Positions 8,688 through 17,100 of a DNA stretch of 64,000 bases are shown piece after piece. The DNA lies in the NCBI GenBank assembly GCA_947630555.1, contig CANRIA010000007.1:17205-81204 (forward strand). Reading direction: 5' to 3'. This DNA comes from an uncultured Clostridia bacterium. GTDB taxonomy: Bacteria; Bacillota; Clostridia; Oscillospirales; Ruminococcaceae. The notes under the pieces are model-generated. The model saw only the letters and a list, made by a program, of their open reading frames with translations, was not told where the DNA came from and made no database searches. Both the position numbers and the translations under genes were made by a program. Within the stretch, counting starts at the first letter, position 1. Every line of letters starts with the position of its first letter.

Positions 8688-10172
8688 TCAGTTCTGATAA
8701 TACTTGTTTTCCTGAAATTTCGCCTCGCAGGTAAGGTCTGCTCCCAGCCGCTTGAACACCTTTTCATCAACGTTTGAAAGGATTACCGTAGAGTGCACCT
8801 GCGCGCCCTTCAGCTTTGAAAGCTGCTCTAAGGCAAGCTCGGCAGTCGGGTTGGTAACAGCGCATATCGACAGCGCAAGCAGCACTTCATCAGTGTGCAG
8901 CCGAGGGTTGATATTGCCAAGATGCTTTGTTTTAAGCTTTTGTATCGGTTCTATAACGTTGGGCGAGATAAGCAGCACCGCATCGTCTATCCCTGCAAGG
9001 GTTTTAAGCGCATTAAGCAGCATTGAAGAAGCCGCACCAAGCAGCTCGCTTGTCTTTCCGGTAACAATCCTGCCGTCGCCAAGTTCCATAGCCGCGGCGG
9101 TGTCGCCCGTTTTCTCCGCCTTTTCAAGAGCCGCATTCACAGACTTTCTGTCACCCGTGGTAACGCCTGCCTGATTCATCAAAAGCTCTATCTTATATAT
9201 CTCTTCTTTAGTGCCCCGTCCCTGACGCTCGGCACAAAGCGCGCTGTAGTATCTTCTTATTATCTCCTGATTCGATGCCTCTCTCACCACATCGTCGTCT
9301 ATAATGCAGTTGCCTGCCATGTTTACGCCCATGTCTGTAGGAGACCTGTACGGCGACTCGCCCAGAATACGCTCAAACATGGCGTTCAGCACGGGGAATA
9401 TCTCAACATCTCGGTTGTAGTTTACCGTGGTCTTTCCGTATGCCTCCAAATGGAACGGGTCTATCATGTTTACGTCGTTGAGGTCTGCCGTCGCCGCCTC
9501 GTATGCAAGGTTTACAGGGTGCTTCAGCGGTATGTTCCATATCGGGAAAGTCTCAAACTTCGCATAGCCTGCCTCCACTCCCCTCTCGTGCTCGTGGTAA
9601 AGCTGCGAAAGGCAGGTAGCCATTTTGCCGCTGCCGGGGCCCGGTGCGGTCACAACGATAAGCTGCCTTTCGGTTTCTATGTACTCATTCTTGCCAAATC
9701 CGTTTTCGCTAAGTATATTCGATATATTTGAAGGGTAGCCCTCTATAATGTAGTGCTTGTAGACCTTTATGCCCAAGCCCTCCAGCCGCTTTTTGAAGTT
9801 ATCGGCAGCCGTCTGCCCGTCATACTGCGTAAGCACCACGCTGCCAACATACAGACCTATCTTTCTGAACACGCCTATCAGCCTTAAAACGTCAACGTCG
9901 TATGTTATGCCAAGGTCGCCGCGAATTTTGTTTTTCTCAATGTCGCCTGCGTTTATGGCTATGACTATCTCGGCATCGTCTTTGAGCTGCAACAGCATCT
10001 GCAATTTGCTGTCAGGCTTGAATCCCGGCAGCACGCGCGAGGCATGATAGTCGTCAAACAGCTTGCCGCCAAATTCAAGGTACAGCTTTCCGCCAAACTG
10101 CGCTATCCTTTCCCTGATGTGCTCCGACTGCATCTTCAGATATTTTTCGTTGTCAAATCCCGTTTTCATCAT
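8688..10172 (-). CDS. DUF1846 family protein
   Basis: 494 aa soluble protein of the DUF1846 family. It shows a nucleotide-binding-like loop VVTAPGPGSGKMATCLSQLYH near residue 190, family-specific blocks around FETFPIWNIPLKHPVNLAYEAATADL, and a C-terminal half with an alpha/beta domain. The family is conserved in anaerobic Firmicutes; the biochemical role is not established. A strong SD (agaggag) precedes two adjacent ATGs; the second (10169) has the better spacing. Monocistronic, with repeat R1a directly upstream. Confidence 0.9.
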   Translation of the reverse strand: MMKTGFDNEKYLKMQSEHIRERIAQFGGKLYLEFGGKLFDDYHASRVLPGFKPDSKLQMLLQLKDDAEIVIAINAGDIEKNKIRGDLGITYDVDVLRLIGVFRKIGLYVGSVVLTQYDGQTAADNFKKRLEGLGIKVYKHYIIEGYPSNISNILSENGFGKNEYIETERQLIVVTAPGPGSGKMATCLSQLYHEHERGVEAGYAKFETFPIWNIPLKHPVNLAYEAATADLNDVNMIDPFHLEAYGKTTVNYNRDVEIFPVLNAMFERILGESPYRSPTDMGVNMAGNCIIDDDVVREASNQEIIRRYYSALCAERQGRGTKEEIYKIELLMNQAGVTTGDRKSVNAALEKAEKTGDTAAAMELGDGRIVTGKTSELLGAASSMLLNALKTLAGIDDAVLLISPNVIEPIQKLKTKHLGNINPRLHTDEVLLALSICAVTNPTAELALEQLSKLKGAQVHSTVILSNVDEKVFKRLGADLTCEAKFQENKYYQN

Positions 10173-10204
10173 GTTTACTCCTCTGCGTTATATACTTTGC
10201 TATT

Positions 10205-10460
10205 GGGGGAGACCCTTTTGAAAAAGGGTCTTCCCCCAAGCCCCCTCACTAAAACTTCTGTATTTTTTGCGAGGGGTAATTATATTTTTTAATATACATA
10301 GAAATTGCCATTCATCACTGATTTATATAAAAGAAATTACCCCTCGCAAAAAACAATATAAAAGTCTTTGGAAGAGGGGTCACTCTTCCTTCGGAAGAGG
10401 GGGAATAACCTTTCGCAGTTGCACAGCAACTGTGAGAAAGAGTTTTCCCAAAAAGAAAAG
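10205..10460. repeat. Structured repeat R1, copy a
   Basis: About 250 bp. It begins with a hairpin GGGGGAGACCC...GGGTCTTCCCCC. Inner inverted arms TTTTTTGCGAGGGGTAATT and AATTACCCCTCGCAAAAAA are about 60 bp apart. A second complex hairpin follows. Copies occur at 26830-27032 and 46141-46365 (inverted). It contains no gene and fills the gap between DUF1846 and the next gene. MITE-like or a structured intergenic repeat. Confidence 0.75.
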
Positions 10461-10491
10461 CAGATAGCTCAGAATTTAAACTGCGATAGAT

Positions 10492-10833
10492 TTATTTGCA
10501 AATACTGCATTCTTTTGGAAACATTTTAGTCTTGTCATACTCTTTGAATATCTCTCCCAGCAGAGCCAGCGCCACAAAATCTATTTCAAACTCATCTGTA
10601 GTTGTTGCCCAGCAATTGCTGCAATTTTTAAATTCAACCACTTTGTTTGCACCAAGCTGACGTCTGTCAGGGAATTTTGAAAGCAGATCCTTGTGTATGG
10701 TTATCTGACCGTCGCATATTTTGTCGTTGTTGTAATGCACGGGGTTTTCACGGTTGAAGCTGCCGTATTTGTAGCAAACAACGCTTTCGGTTTCTTCCGT
10801 CAGATAAGCTAAGCCTTTGACTTCATTACTCAT
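10492..10833 (-). CDS. Small soluble protein of unknown function
   Basis: 113 aa with ATG at 10833 (MSNEVKGLAYLTEE), preceded by SD gagg at 8-nt spacing; the track's GTG at 10842 sits inside that SD. Four or more cysteines are present, including CSNCW near residue 73 and CSIC at the C-terminus, so a metal site is possible but unproven. No family recognised. It lies alone between repeat R1a and a strong hairpin terminator. Confidence 0.75.
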   Translation of the reverse strand: MSNEVKGLAYLTEETESVVCYKYGSFNRENPVHYNNDKICDGQITIHKDLLSKFPDRRQLGANKVVEFKNCSNCWATTTDEFEIDFVALALLGEIFKEYDKTKMFPKECSICK

Positions 10834-10924
10834 AATTTTCACCTCAAATTTATTTTATTTTGCGCTATCGCGCAGCCTGCTGGAGCCACACATTGACCGT
10901 CTGCAAGCAGTCGGTCAAGTGCAG

Positions 10925-10971
10925 AAAAAATCCCTCGCCGCCGACCGTTTATGGCGGCGAGGGATTTTTTC
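10925..10971. terminator. Strong bidirectional hairpin terminator
   Basis: AAAAAATCCCTCGCCGCC and its perfect complement surround a 10-nt loop, giving A/T runs on both sides. It can stop transcription from the AraC gene side (minus) as well as plus-strand readthrough. The rest of 10834-11082 holds GC-rich spacer repeats (gcgctccatgcgc) and no gene. Confidence 0.75.
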
Positions 10972-11082
10972 GGGGTGGCTTGGAGGCTAAAGCCGACAAG
11001 ACACTGCGCTCCATGCGCCACGCGTAAGCGTATAAATTCTGATTTATCTCATTATACCACAAAAACAAAGAAAGGTCAAACA

Positions 11083-11934
11083 TTATTGACCTTTTCTCAT
11101 TCTGAACTGGCGCGGTGTTACGCCCTTGTGCTGCCGAAACACCTTTATCAGGTGGCTGCAATCCGAAAAACCAAGCTCCTGACTTATAAAACTAAGGTCG
11201 TGGCTTGTAAACAGCAGCAGCTTTTCAGCCCTGTCAATGCGCACGTTTTCAATATACTCTTTGCAGGTCTGCCCGTATACGGCGCGAAAACGCTTCGCAA
11301 AATACGAATAGCTCATGCCGCACTTTGCCGCAAGGTCTTCAACGCGCAGCTGCTCGTCGCAGTGCTTTACTATATATGCCCCAACACTGTTCATATCAAG
11401 CTTTTCGGAACTTACACCGCTTTGGTCTATAACAAAACCTGCCTTGCACCATATGCGTATCATCTCAATAAGCAGCCTGCCAAGGCTCGAATTTATAACA
11501 ATGTCGTAACCATAGCCGCTGCCCCTTGCCTCGCTCACGCACTGCGAAAAGCAGTATTCCGCGATGTTTTCATCTATCGTACCCACGGTAAAAAGCGCCT
11601 GAGTGCACAGGCTTGAAGCTGCCTTTTTCAGTATCACGGGGAGTCTTTCAAACGCAACGCCCAGCGTGCAAAGGTGCACAGGGTCAAAACTTATTGATAC
11701 CACCTTAGCGCCAAGCCCTGCCGTAACCGAGTGCACCACACCTGCATGAACAAGAAAAATACTGCCCTTTGTAAGTATGTTTTTCGTATCTCCTGCCGTT
11801 ACCGAAGCCGTGCCTTTCATGGCATACAAAACTTCATAATGATAGTGACTGTGCATTTTCTGCGGCAAGCTTCTGCTCTCCGCGCTGAGTACCGCCACTT
11901 GTGTTTCATGTCTGCCGCCGTGCATATCAGTCAC
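11083..11934 (-). CDS. AraC family transcriptional regulator
   Basis: 283 aa. The N-terminal half is a cupin-like sensor (HYHYEVLYAMKGTASVTAGD, His-rich metal/sugar pocket). The C-terminal ~100 residues contain two helix-turn-helix units (SYFAKRFRAVYGQTCKEYI and SFISQELGFSDCSHLIKVF, ending KGVTPRQFR), typical of sugar-responsive activators. It is 3' of the lipoprotein gene on the same strand (6-nt gap). A carbohydrate-utilisation target is plausible given the GH genes nearby, but no operator was identified. Confidence 0.93.
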   Translation of the reverse strand: MTDMHGGRHETQVAVLSAESRSLPQKMHSHYHYEVLYAMKGTASVTAGDTKNILTKGSIFLVHAGVVHSVTAGLGAKVVSISFDPVHLCTLGVAFERLPVILKKAASSLCTQALFTVGTIDENIAEYCFSQCVSEARGSGYGYDIVINSSLGRLLIEMIRIWCKAGFVIDQSGVSSEKLDMNSVGAYIVKHCDEQLRVEDLAAKCGMSYSYFAKRFRAVYGQTCKEYIENVRIDRAEKLLLFTSHDLSFISQELGFSDCSHLIKVFRQHKGVTPRQFRMRKGQ

Positions 11935-11940
11935 GCATAC

Positions 11941-12669
11941 TCACTCCCCACTGCTGTCTTCAGTGCTTTCAACCTTTATCGGGTTTTCTATCTCTCCTGC
12001 CCCGTCCGAATAAATTATCTTTATGGTGTAATCCATAATAAGCTCGCTGCCGTCGTCGTTTTTGCCTTTAGCTACCTGGTGTATCTGCCTTACCGTGTCA
12101 AAGCTGTCAAGCGTGTACTCTATAACATAGCTGTCAAGCGTTCCGCCGTCTACAGATACCCCTGCATCTTCGGGCGAGTATGTATAAGTCAGCGTATAGC
12201 CGCCGTCTTCGGTGTCTGCGCGCTCTGCGTTTTCAACACCGCTTGCTATAAATCCGAACACCGCATCGGTTGTCTTTGTGTTTCGCGAATAATCTTTTGT
12301 ATACATAACAACGCGCTCGTCGCTTTTGGGCAGCTTTTTGCCCACGCCGTCTTCTTCTGCATATGTCGCATACCCCGAACAGTATTCTTTGTATACCTTG
12401 CCGTCGTTATACTGCTCTGAAAGATATATCAGAAAACCCACTTCATCATACTGATATACAAATCTTTCAGTCATCTCTCCCGTGGTGTTGTCATAAGCCT
12501 CATAGCCGCCGCTGTTTTGCTCGTTATATGCCTTCATAGACTTTTCTATTATTTCCTGACCTTCGACCTTTTCACTGCTTTCGGTATTACCCATAAAAGA
12601 GCACGAAGCACACAAAGCCGCCGCCAGCACGATCGCCGCAAGCTTTTTCAGCATATTCAGCATATTCAA
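11941..12669 (-). CDS. Lipoprotein of unknown function
   Basis: 242 aa. A signal peptide with lipobox LCASC (Cys about 23) shows export and membrane anchoring. The mature part is acidic with repeated beta-strand-like stretches (GGYEAYDNTTGEMTERFVYQYD), like LolA/outer-surface-type beta proteins. The start is a TTG (12669) with SD gagg about 10 nt upstream; in-frame ATGs follow immediately. It follows the DUF4321 gene with a 6-nt gap, so it is probably the tail of the divIC/yabR transcription unit. Confidence 0.85.
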   Translation of the reverse strand: MNMLNMLKKLAAIVLAAALCASCSFMGNTESSEKVEGQEIIEKSMKAYNEQNSGGYEAYDNTTGEMTERFVYQYDEVGFLIYLSEQYNDGKVYKEYCSGYATYAEEDGVGKKLPKSDERVVMYTKDYSRNTKTTDAVFGFIASGVENAERADTEDGGYTLTYTYSPEDAGVSVDGGTLDSYVIEYTLDSFDTVRQIHQVAKGKNDDGSELIMDYTIKIIYSDGAGEIENPIKVESTEDSSGE

Positions 12670-12675
12670 ATTTGA

Positions 12676-12942
12676 TCAACCTCTTTTGCAAAGCTTGGCG
12701 TTCACAATAAGCATTATAGCCACGCAGAATATTTGCGCCACGGTTACATTTAGCTTCATACCCAGCGTGAACGACAAAACGTTCAGGTCTATATGAACGG
12801 GGTCAAAGCCTATCGACTGCCCCCACGCCAGCCAGCCCACATACGACCTGCCGTCGCATATGTATGCTATAAAAGCCCCCAGCACAATGCCTGCCAGCAC
12901 AAAAAATATGAACGCGAACGTGTTTTTAAAGTCCTTTGACAT
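12676..12942 (-). CDS. DUF4321 family small membrane protein
   Basis: 88 aa with two hydrophobic segments (about 9-30 and 62-83) joined by a short loop containing YVGWLAWGQSIGFDPVHIDL, which matches the pattern of DUF4321 proteins of Clostridia. Function unknown; members often lie near cell-division or cell-shape genes, as here behind divIC and yabR. Confidence 0.85.
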   Translation of the reverse strand: MSKDFKNTFAFIFFVLAGIVLGAFIAYICDGRSYVGWLAWGQSIGFDPVHIDLNVLSFTLGMKLNVTVAQIFCVAIMLIVNAKLCKRG

Positions 12943-13006
12943 TTTTATTCTCCTCTCTCTTTTTCAAAACAAAATGCAGACTTGTCTTTCAAAGCCTGCA
13001 TCACGC

Positions 13007-13489
13007 TTACTTTCTGTGTGAATTGCTCCTGCGTTTGTTTTCCTTGGCTTTTTTCATATCGCCGATCTTTTCCTCGCTCGACGCCTTGAATTTGCTGAGC
13101 ATATCCTCAAATGACTGATCGCCGCTCTCTGTCAGCGTAGACCTTGTCGGTATGTATTCGGGCGGCTGCTCGCTCTCACCCGTCGGACGTCTTTTCTTAA
13201 AGCCGCCGTCGCTCTTTCCGCGAAACTGCTGACGTTCTTTAGGGCTGTCCTCAGCCTTTTTTATAGACAAACTCGTCTTTCCGTCCTCTGAAACGCTAAG
13301 CACCTTGACCTTCACGGTCTGACCTTCCTGCACATGATCCTTTATTTCGCTCACATAAGTGTTTGCGATCTCGGATATATGCACCATGCCCGTTACCTTG
13401 TGTCCCTGCTCGACGATATCAACAAATGCGCCGAACTTTGTAATTCCTGTGATCTTTCCCTCGTAAATTTTTCCGACCTCAAGCCGCAT
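13007..13489 (-). CDS. yabR: S1-domain RNA-binding protein (YabR-like)
   Basis: 160 aa. A single S1 domain spans residues 1-75 (VGKIYEGKITGITKFGAFVDI, GMVHISEIANTYV), followed by a basic, Arg/Lys/Gln-rich tail likely to bind RNA. Position after yabP-yabQ-divIC matches the Bacillus order yabP-yabQ-divIC-yabR, which supports the symbol. Proposed role: RNA or ribosome-associated protein; no enzymatic domain is present. Confidence 0.9.
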   Translation of the reverse strand: MRLEVGKIYEGKITGITKFGAFVDIVEQGHKVTGMVHISEIANTYVSEIKDHVQEGQTVKVKVLSVSEDGKTSLSIKKAEDSPKERQQFRGKSDGGFKKRRPTGESEQPPEYIPTRSTLTESGDQSFEDMLSKFKASSEEKIGDMKKAKENKRRSNSHRK

Positions 13490-13536
13490 ACGGATAATAA
13501 CCTCTCTCTTGAAAAATACACAACGCTTTCTCGCCG

Positions 13537-13848
13537 CTATTCCACATTAGTAAAGTAATAACGGTGTTCACCAGGATAGCCGTATCCGTATTTTTCAATT
13601 GCTATACGCTCCATATACTCGTCACGGTCATCAGAACTGAGTATCCTGTTGTACTCGTCGCACTGCTGCTGAGTCTGCACTATCTGCTGCGAGAGCTCAT
13701 CGTTTGCCTTTTTAAGCTCTTCAATATCGGCTCTCTGAGATACCCAGACGAACACAGCATACACTATAAGCAGCACTATCGCCAGAATAACAAGATAATG
13801 CACTATCGTTCTTTTATTGCCGCTTTGATTTTTTGATCCCGTATTCAT
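13537..13848 (-). CDS. divIC: Septum formation initiator family protein (DivIC/FtsL-like)
   Basis: 103 aa bitopic division protein: a short cytosolic N-terminus, one membrane segment (about 16-37), then a coiled coil (ADIEELKKANDELSQQIVQTQQQ) and a conserved end (RIAIEKYGYGYPGEHRYYF). It would assemble with FtsL and DivIB at the septum. It sits in the yabP-yabQ-divIC-yabR block. Symbol assigned by synteny and domain layout. Confidence 0.9.
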   Translation of the reverse strand: MNTGSKNQSGNKRTIVHYLVILAIVLLIVYAVFVWVSQRADIEELKKANDELSQQIVQTQQQCDEYNRILSSDDRDEYMERIAIEKYGYGYPGEHRYYFTNVE

Positions 13849-13929
13849 TGACTTGCAACTTTTACGCCTGTGACTAGGCTATCCTTTCATTGTATTCAAA
13901 GCAATTATACAACACTTATTCACTATCTT

Positions 13930-14412
13930 TCAAGCGTTTTCGGGCGGTTTTTTTATTTTTTTGAAAACTTTAGCGCTTTGCACAAATTTTGACCCTGAAT
14001 TTTTTGCAATCTTCACTATACTTTTAAACGGAAAAACTATAATTTTTCCTGCCGTGCCAAACACCGACCGCAATATGACCGCCGCGCTTTGTGCCACAAC
14101 GTCACCTAAAACAAACTGTTCCAGCGCCATGCCCAGCACCATACCTATAAATATAAACATTCTTATTTGCCCCCATGCCGAGGCGTGCACAAATATAAAA
14201 TACCAAAACGCGCACACCACTACAAACAAAAAGTCCTCAATAAACACCGCTATGTCGCTATGCCTTACCGCGCGCCGAAATGTTCGCAAAAGCTCATACC
14301 CCACGCCGAAAAGCGCGCCTATGACCACAGCGCACAAAAACAGCCTTGCCTCGGTGCCTACCGAAAATATCATCTCGGTCTTAAAGCCTTTGGGCAGTAT
14401 CGCAAGCATCAT
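13930..14412 (-). CDS. yabQ: Spore cortex biosynthesis protein YabQ
   Basis: 160 aa. The start is set at the ATG at 14412, which overlaps the yabP stop (ATGA) and has SD agaggg; the track's 14478 start lies inside yabP. It has four or so hydrophobic segments (SVGTEARLFLCAVVIGALFG, FFVVVCAFWYFIFVHASAWG) and a Lys-rich C-terminus. In Bacillus YabQ is needed for cortex formation and locates to the forespore membrane. Translational coupling to yabP is evident. Confidence 0.92.
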   Translation of the reverse strand: MMLAILPKGFKTEMIFSVGTEARLFLCAVVIGALFGVGYELLRTFRRAVRHSDIAVFIEDFLFVVVCAFWYFIFVHASAWGQIRMFIFIGMVLGMALEQFVLGDVVAQSAAVILRSVFGTAGKIIVFPFKSIVKIAKNSGSKFVQSAKVFKKIKKPPENA

Positions 14413-14696
14413 CTCAGTGCCCTCTTGATAAGCCCCGTTTTGCCCCTGCGGTCTTTCTCGCCGTATGAAAGCGACCATATATCGCCCTCTACCGTCAGCC
14501 TGCCCGAATCTACCGAAAGCTCATTAACATGCAGTTCCCTGCCCTTTATAACAAGTTCGCCAAGCTGTGTGTAAAGCAAGATCTGCCCCTCATCAAAGCT
14601 TTCTATATCCGTAACTCCCGTCAGGCTCAGCATTTTTCGGTTCTCCAGCGTAAGACCATGTTCGCCGCTTTTTTCGGCAGTGTTGTTTACAGCCAT
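14409..14696 (-). CDS. yabP: Sporulation protein YabP
   Basis: 95 aa YabP/YqfC-type protein (GEHGLTLENRKMLSLTGVTDIESFDEGQ...TQLGELVIKGRELHV), predicted mostly beta. First gene of the yabP-yabQ-divIC-yabR run; expression in sporulation is expected from the family, but I could not define a sigma-E box with confidence in 14697-14760. Confidence 0.93.
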   Translation of the reverse strand: MAVNNTAEKSGEHGLTLENRKMLSLTGVTDIESFDEGQILLYTQLGELVIKGRELHVNELSVDSGRLTVEGDIWSLSYGEKDRRGKTGLIKRALR

Positions 14697-14821
14697 AAAA
14701 TTACTCCTCTCTATATTTATATAAATATATTATCTCACTGCTTGTACATATTCTTTGTTCATCATTTTAAGCAATTTACAAAAAATATACTCTTGCTGAT
14801 GATTTATGCCGCTTTCTTCTA

Positions 14822-14849
14822 TTGAAATATCGGGCAGATGTGCTATAAT
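14822..14849 (+). promoter_or_regulatory. Promoter of the alpha-galactosidase gene
   Basis: -35 TTGAAA, 16-nt spacer, -10 TATAAT, 33 nt before the ATG; SD agggag lies at 14870-14875. Confidence 0.6.
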
Positions 14850-14882
14850 TATTATGTAAAAATAATTTAGGGAGATATTTCT

Positions 14883-17081
14883 ATGGGAATATATTATAAT
14901 GAAAAATCACAAAGCTTTAACATCTGCGCTAAAGATACAAGCTATATTCTGGCTGTTGCGCCGTGCGGCTATCTTGCGCACGTTTATTTCGGCAAACGCC
15001 TGCCCGATGAAGACCTGACCTATCTTCTGCGGCTGGACGAAAGCCCTTTCACGCCGCTTACAAACGACCGCGACAGGGCATCATACCTTGACACCCTGCC
15101 TATGGAGTACCCCACTTTCGGCACGGGCGATTACCGCGACTGCGCACTTAAAATCACCGACGACAACGGCTGCTCCACCTGCAATTTAGAGTACGTTTCG
15201 CATAAAATTTACGGCGGCAAGCCTAGCCTCACCGGTCTGCCTGCCACATTTGCAGATGAAAACGAAGCTTCAACTCTTGAAATAGAGTGCGTTGACAAGG
15301 CTGTAGGTCTTCGGGTAACTCTTTTGTATACGGCGTTTGAAGACCTTGACGTTATAACGCGCAGTGTTAAATTCAAAAACTGCGGCGAAAAGCCCGTAAC
15401 GCTCACCAAGGCTCTCTCTGCCTGCGTTGAGTTTGACGACTGCGGCTATGACATGATCACCCTCAACGGCTCGTGGGCGAGAGAAAGGCAGGTAGAGCGC
15501 GCGCCGCTCCACCACGGCAAGCAGCTTATAGATTCAATGCGCGGCGAAAGCTCTCATCAGAACAACCCGTTTGTCGCTCTGGTCTCTCACAGTGCTGATG
15601 AAGACAGCGGCGAGGCATATGGCTTTAGTTTTGTGTATTCGGGCAACTTTATAGCCCAGGCAGAAGTTACACAGCACAAGAAAACGCGCTTTATAATGGG
15701 TATAAATCACGCCGATTTTTCGTGGCTTTTAGAAAGCGGTGAAGAATTTATTGCCCCCGAAGTGGTAATGGTGTACTCATGCGGCGGCATAGGCAAAATG
15801 TCACGCACATTCCACGACCTTTACAGACAGCACCTTATCCGCGGTCAGTATAAAGACAAGCGCCGCCCCGTTCTTATAAACAACTGGGAGGCAACATATT
15901 TTGACTTCAACACCGAAAAGCTTATAAGCATTGCAGACGAGGCATCAAAACTGGGCATAGAAATGCTTGTTATGGACGACGGCTGGTTCGGTCACCGCGA
16001 CAGCGACAACAGCTCGCTCGGCGACTGGTTCGTATATGAAAAGAAGATAAACGGCGGCTTGAAGCACCTTGTAGACGAGGTAAACAAACGCGGCATGAAG
16101 TTCGGCATATGGTTCGAGCCTGAAATGGTGTCGCCCGATTCCGATCTTTTCAAGGCTCACCCCGACTGGGCAATACAGGTCAAAGGCAGACCTCTCACCC
16201 TCTGCCGCGAGCAGTATGTGCTTGATTACTCACGCAAGGAAGTGCGCGACTATATATATTCTTTAATGAGGAACATTTTAGATAACGCGAATATTGAGTA
16301 TATAAAGTGGGATATGAACCGCCAGATAACCGAGGCAGGCTCTAACGCTTTGCCGAAAGAGCGGCAGAAAGAACTGTGGCACAGATATGTTTTAGGCGTT
16401 TATGACCTTATGGAACGGCTTACAACAGACTATCCTTACATACTTCTTGAAAACTGCTCGGGCGGCGGCGCAAGATTTGATGCAGGTATGCTGTACTACT
16501 CGCCGCAAATATGGTGTTCGGACGATACCGATGCGATAGAACGCCTTAAAATTCAGTACGGCACATCACTTTGCTACCCCTGCTCGGCAATGGGTGCGCA
16601 CGTTTCCGACTGCCCCAACCACACAGTAGGCAGAAACACACCGTTTGAAACGCGCGGCAACGTGGCTCTGGTGGGCACTTTCGGGTATGAACTCGATGTA
16701 ACTCGCATACCGCAGCAGGACAGGGACATGATACCGCGGCAGATAGAAACATTCAACAAATATAACAGCCTTGTGCGCACGGGCGACCACTACCGCATAG
16801 GCAATATGTTCAAAGATAACACCTGGGACGCGTGGATGTTCACCGCGAAAGACAAAAGCGAGGCTCTGCTGGAATTTGTTCAAGTCCTTGGCAGACCCAA
16901 CGAGCGCTCACGCAGGATAAAGCTGAAAGGTCTTGACGAGAACGCATATTACTATGAAGAAAGCGCTCCTGACGTGAAAATTTCGGGCGTGGCGCTTATG
17001 AACGCAGGCATAAATATATCAAACCTGTGGGGCGACTATCAAAGCAGGCTGTATCATTTTATAAAAGTTATAAAAGCATAA
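14883..17081 (+). CDS. Alpha-galactosidase, GH36
   Basis: 732 aa retaining alpha-galactosidase. The layout is N-terminal beta-supersandwich (1-320), catalytic TIM barrel (about 330-650) and C-terminal beta domain. The nucleophile Asp is in IKWDMNRQ and the acid/base Asp in WCSDDTDAI; CSGGGARFDAG also matches the family. There is no signal peptide, so it acts in the cytosol on imported raffinose-type or galactomannan oligosaccharides. It is followed 19 nt later by the GH74 lipoprotein gene, suggesting a two-gene glycan unit. Confidence 0.96.
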   Translation: MGIYYNEKSQSFNICAKDTSYILAVAPCGYLAHVYFGKRLPDEDLTYLLRLDESPFTPLTNDRDRASYLDTLPMEYPTFGTGDYRDCALKITDDNGCSTCNLEYVSHKIYGGKPSLTGLPATFADENEASTLEIECVDKAVGLRVTLLYTAFEDLDVITRSVKFKNCGEKPVTLTKALSACVEFDDCGYDMITLNGSWARERQVERAPLHHGKQLIDSMRGESSHQNNPFVALVSHSADEDSGEAYGFSFVYSGNFIAQAEVTQHKKTRFIMGINHADFSWLLESGEEFIAPEVVMVYSCGGIGKMSRTFHDLYRQHLIRGQYKDKRRPVLINNWEATYFDFNTEKLISIADEASKLGIEMLVMDDGWFGHRDSDNSSLGDWFVYEKKINGGLKHLVDEVNKRGMKFGIWFEPEMVSPDSDLFKAHPDWAIQVKGRPLTLCREQYVLDYSRKEVRDYIYSLMRNILDNANIEYIKWDMNRQITEAGSNALPKERQKELWHRYVLGVYDLMERLTTDYPYILLENCSGGGARFDAGMLYYSPQIWCSDDTDAIERLKIQYGTSLCYPCSAMGAHVSDCPNHTVGRNTPFETRGNVALVGTFGYELDVTRIPQQDRDMIPRQIETFNKYNSLVRTGDHYRIGNMFKDNTWDAWMFTAKDKSEALLEFVQVLGRPNERSRRIKLKGLDENAYYYEESAPDVKISGVALMNAGINISNLWGDYQSRLYHFIKVIKA

Positions 17082-17100
17082 TTTTAAAGGGGTGTATTTT

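Noticed and set aside
10200-10470. Insertion sequence at R1 copies
   Set aside because: No transposase frame of useful length exists in any copy; only structured DNA is seen.
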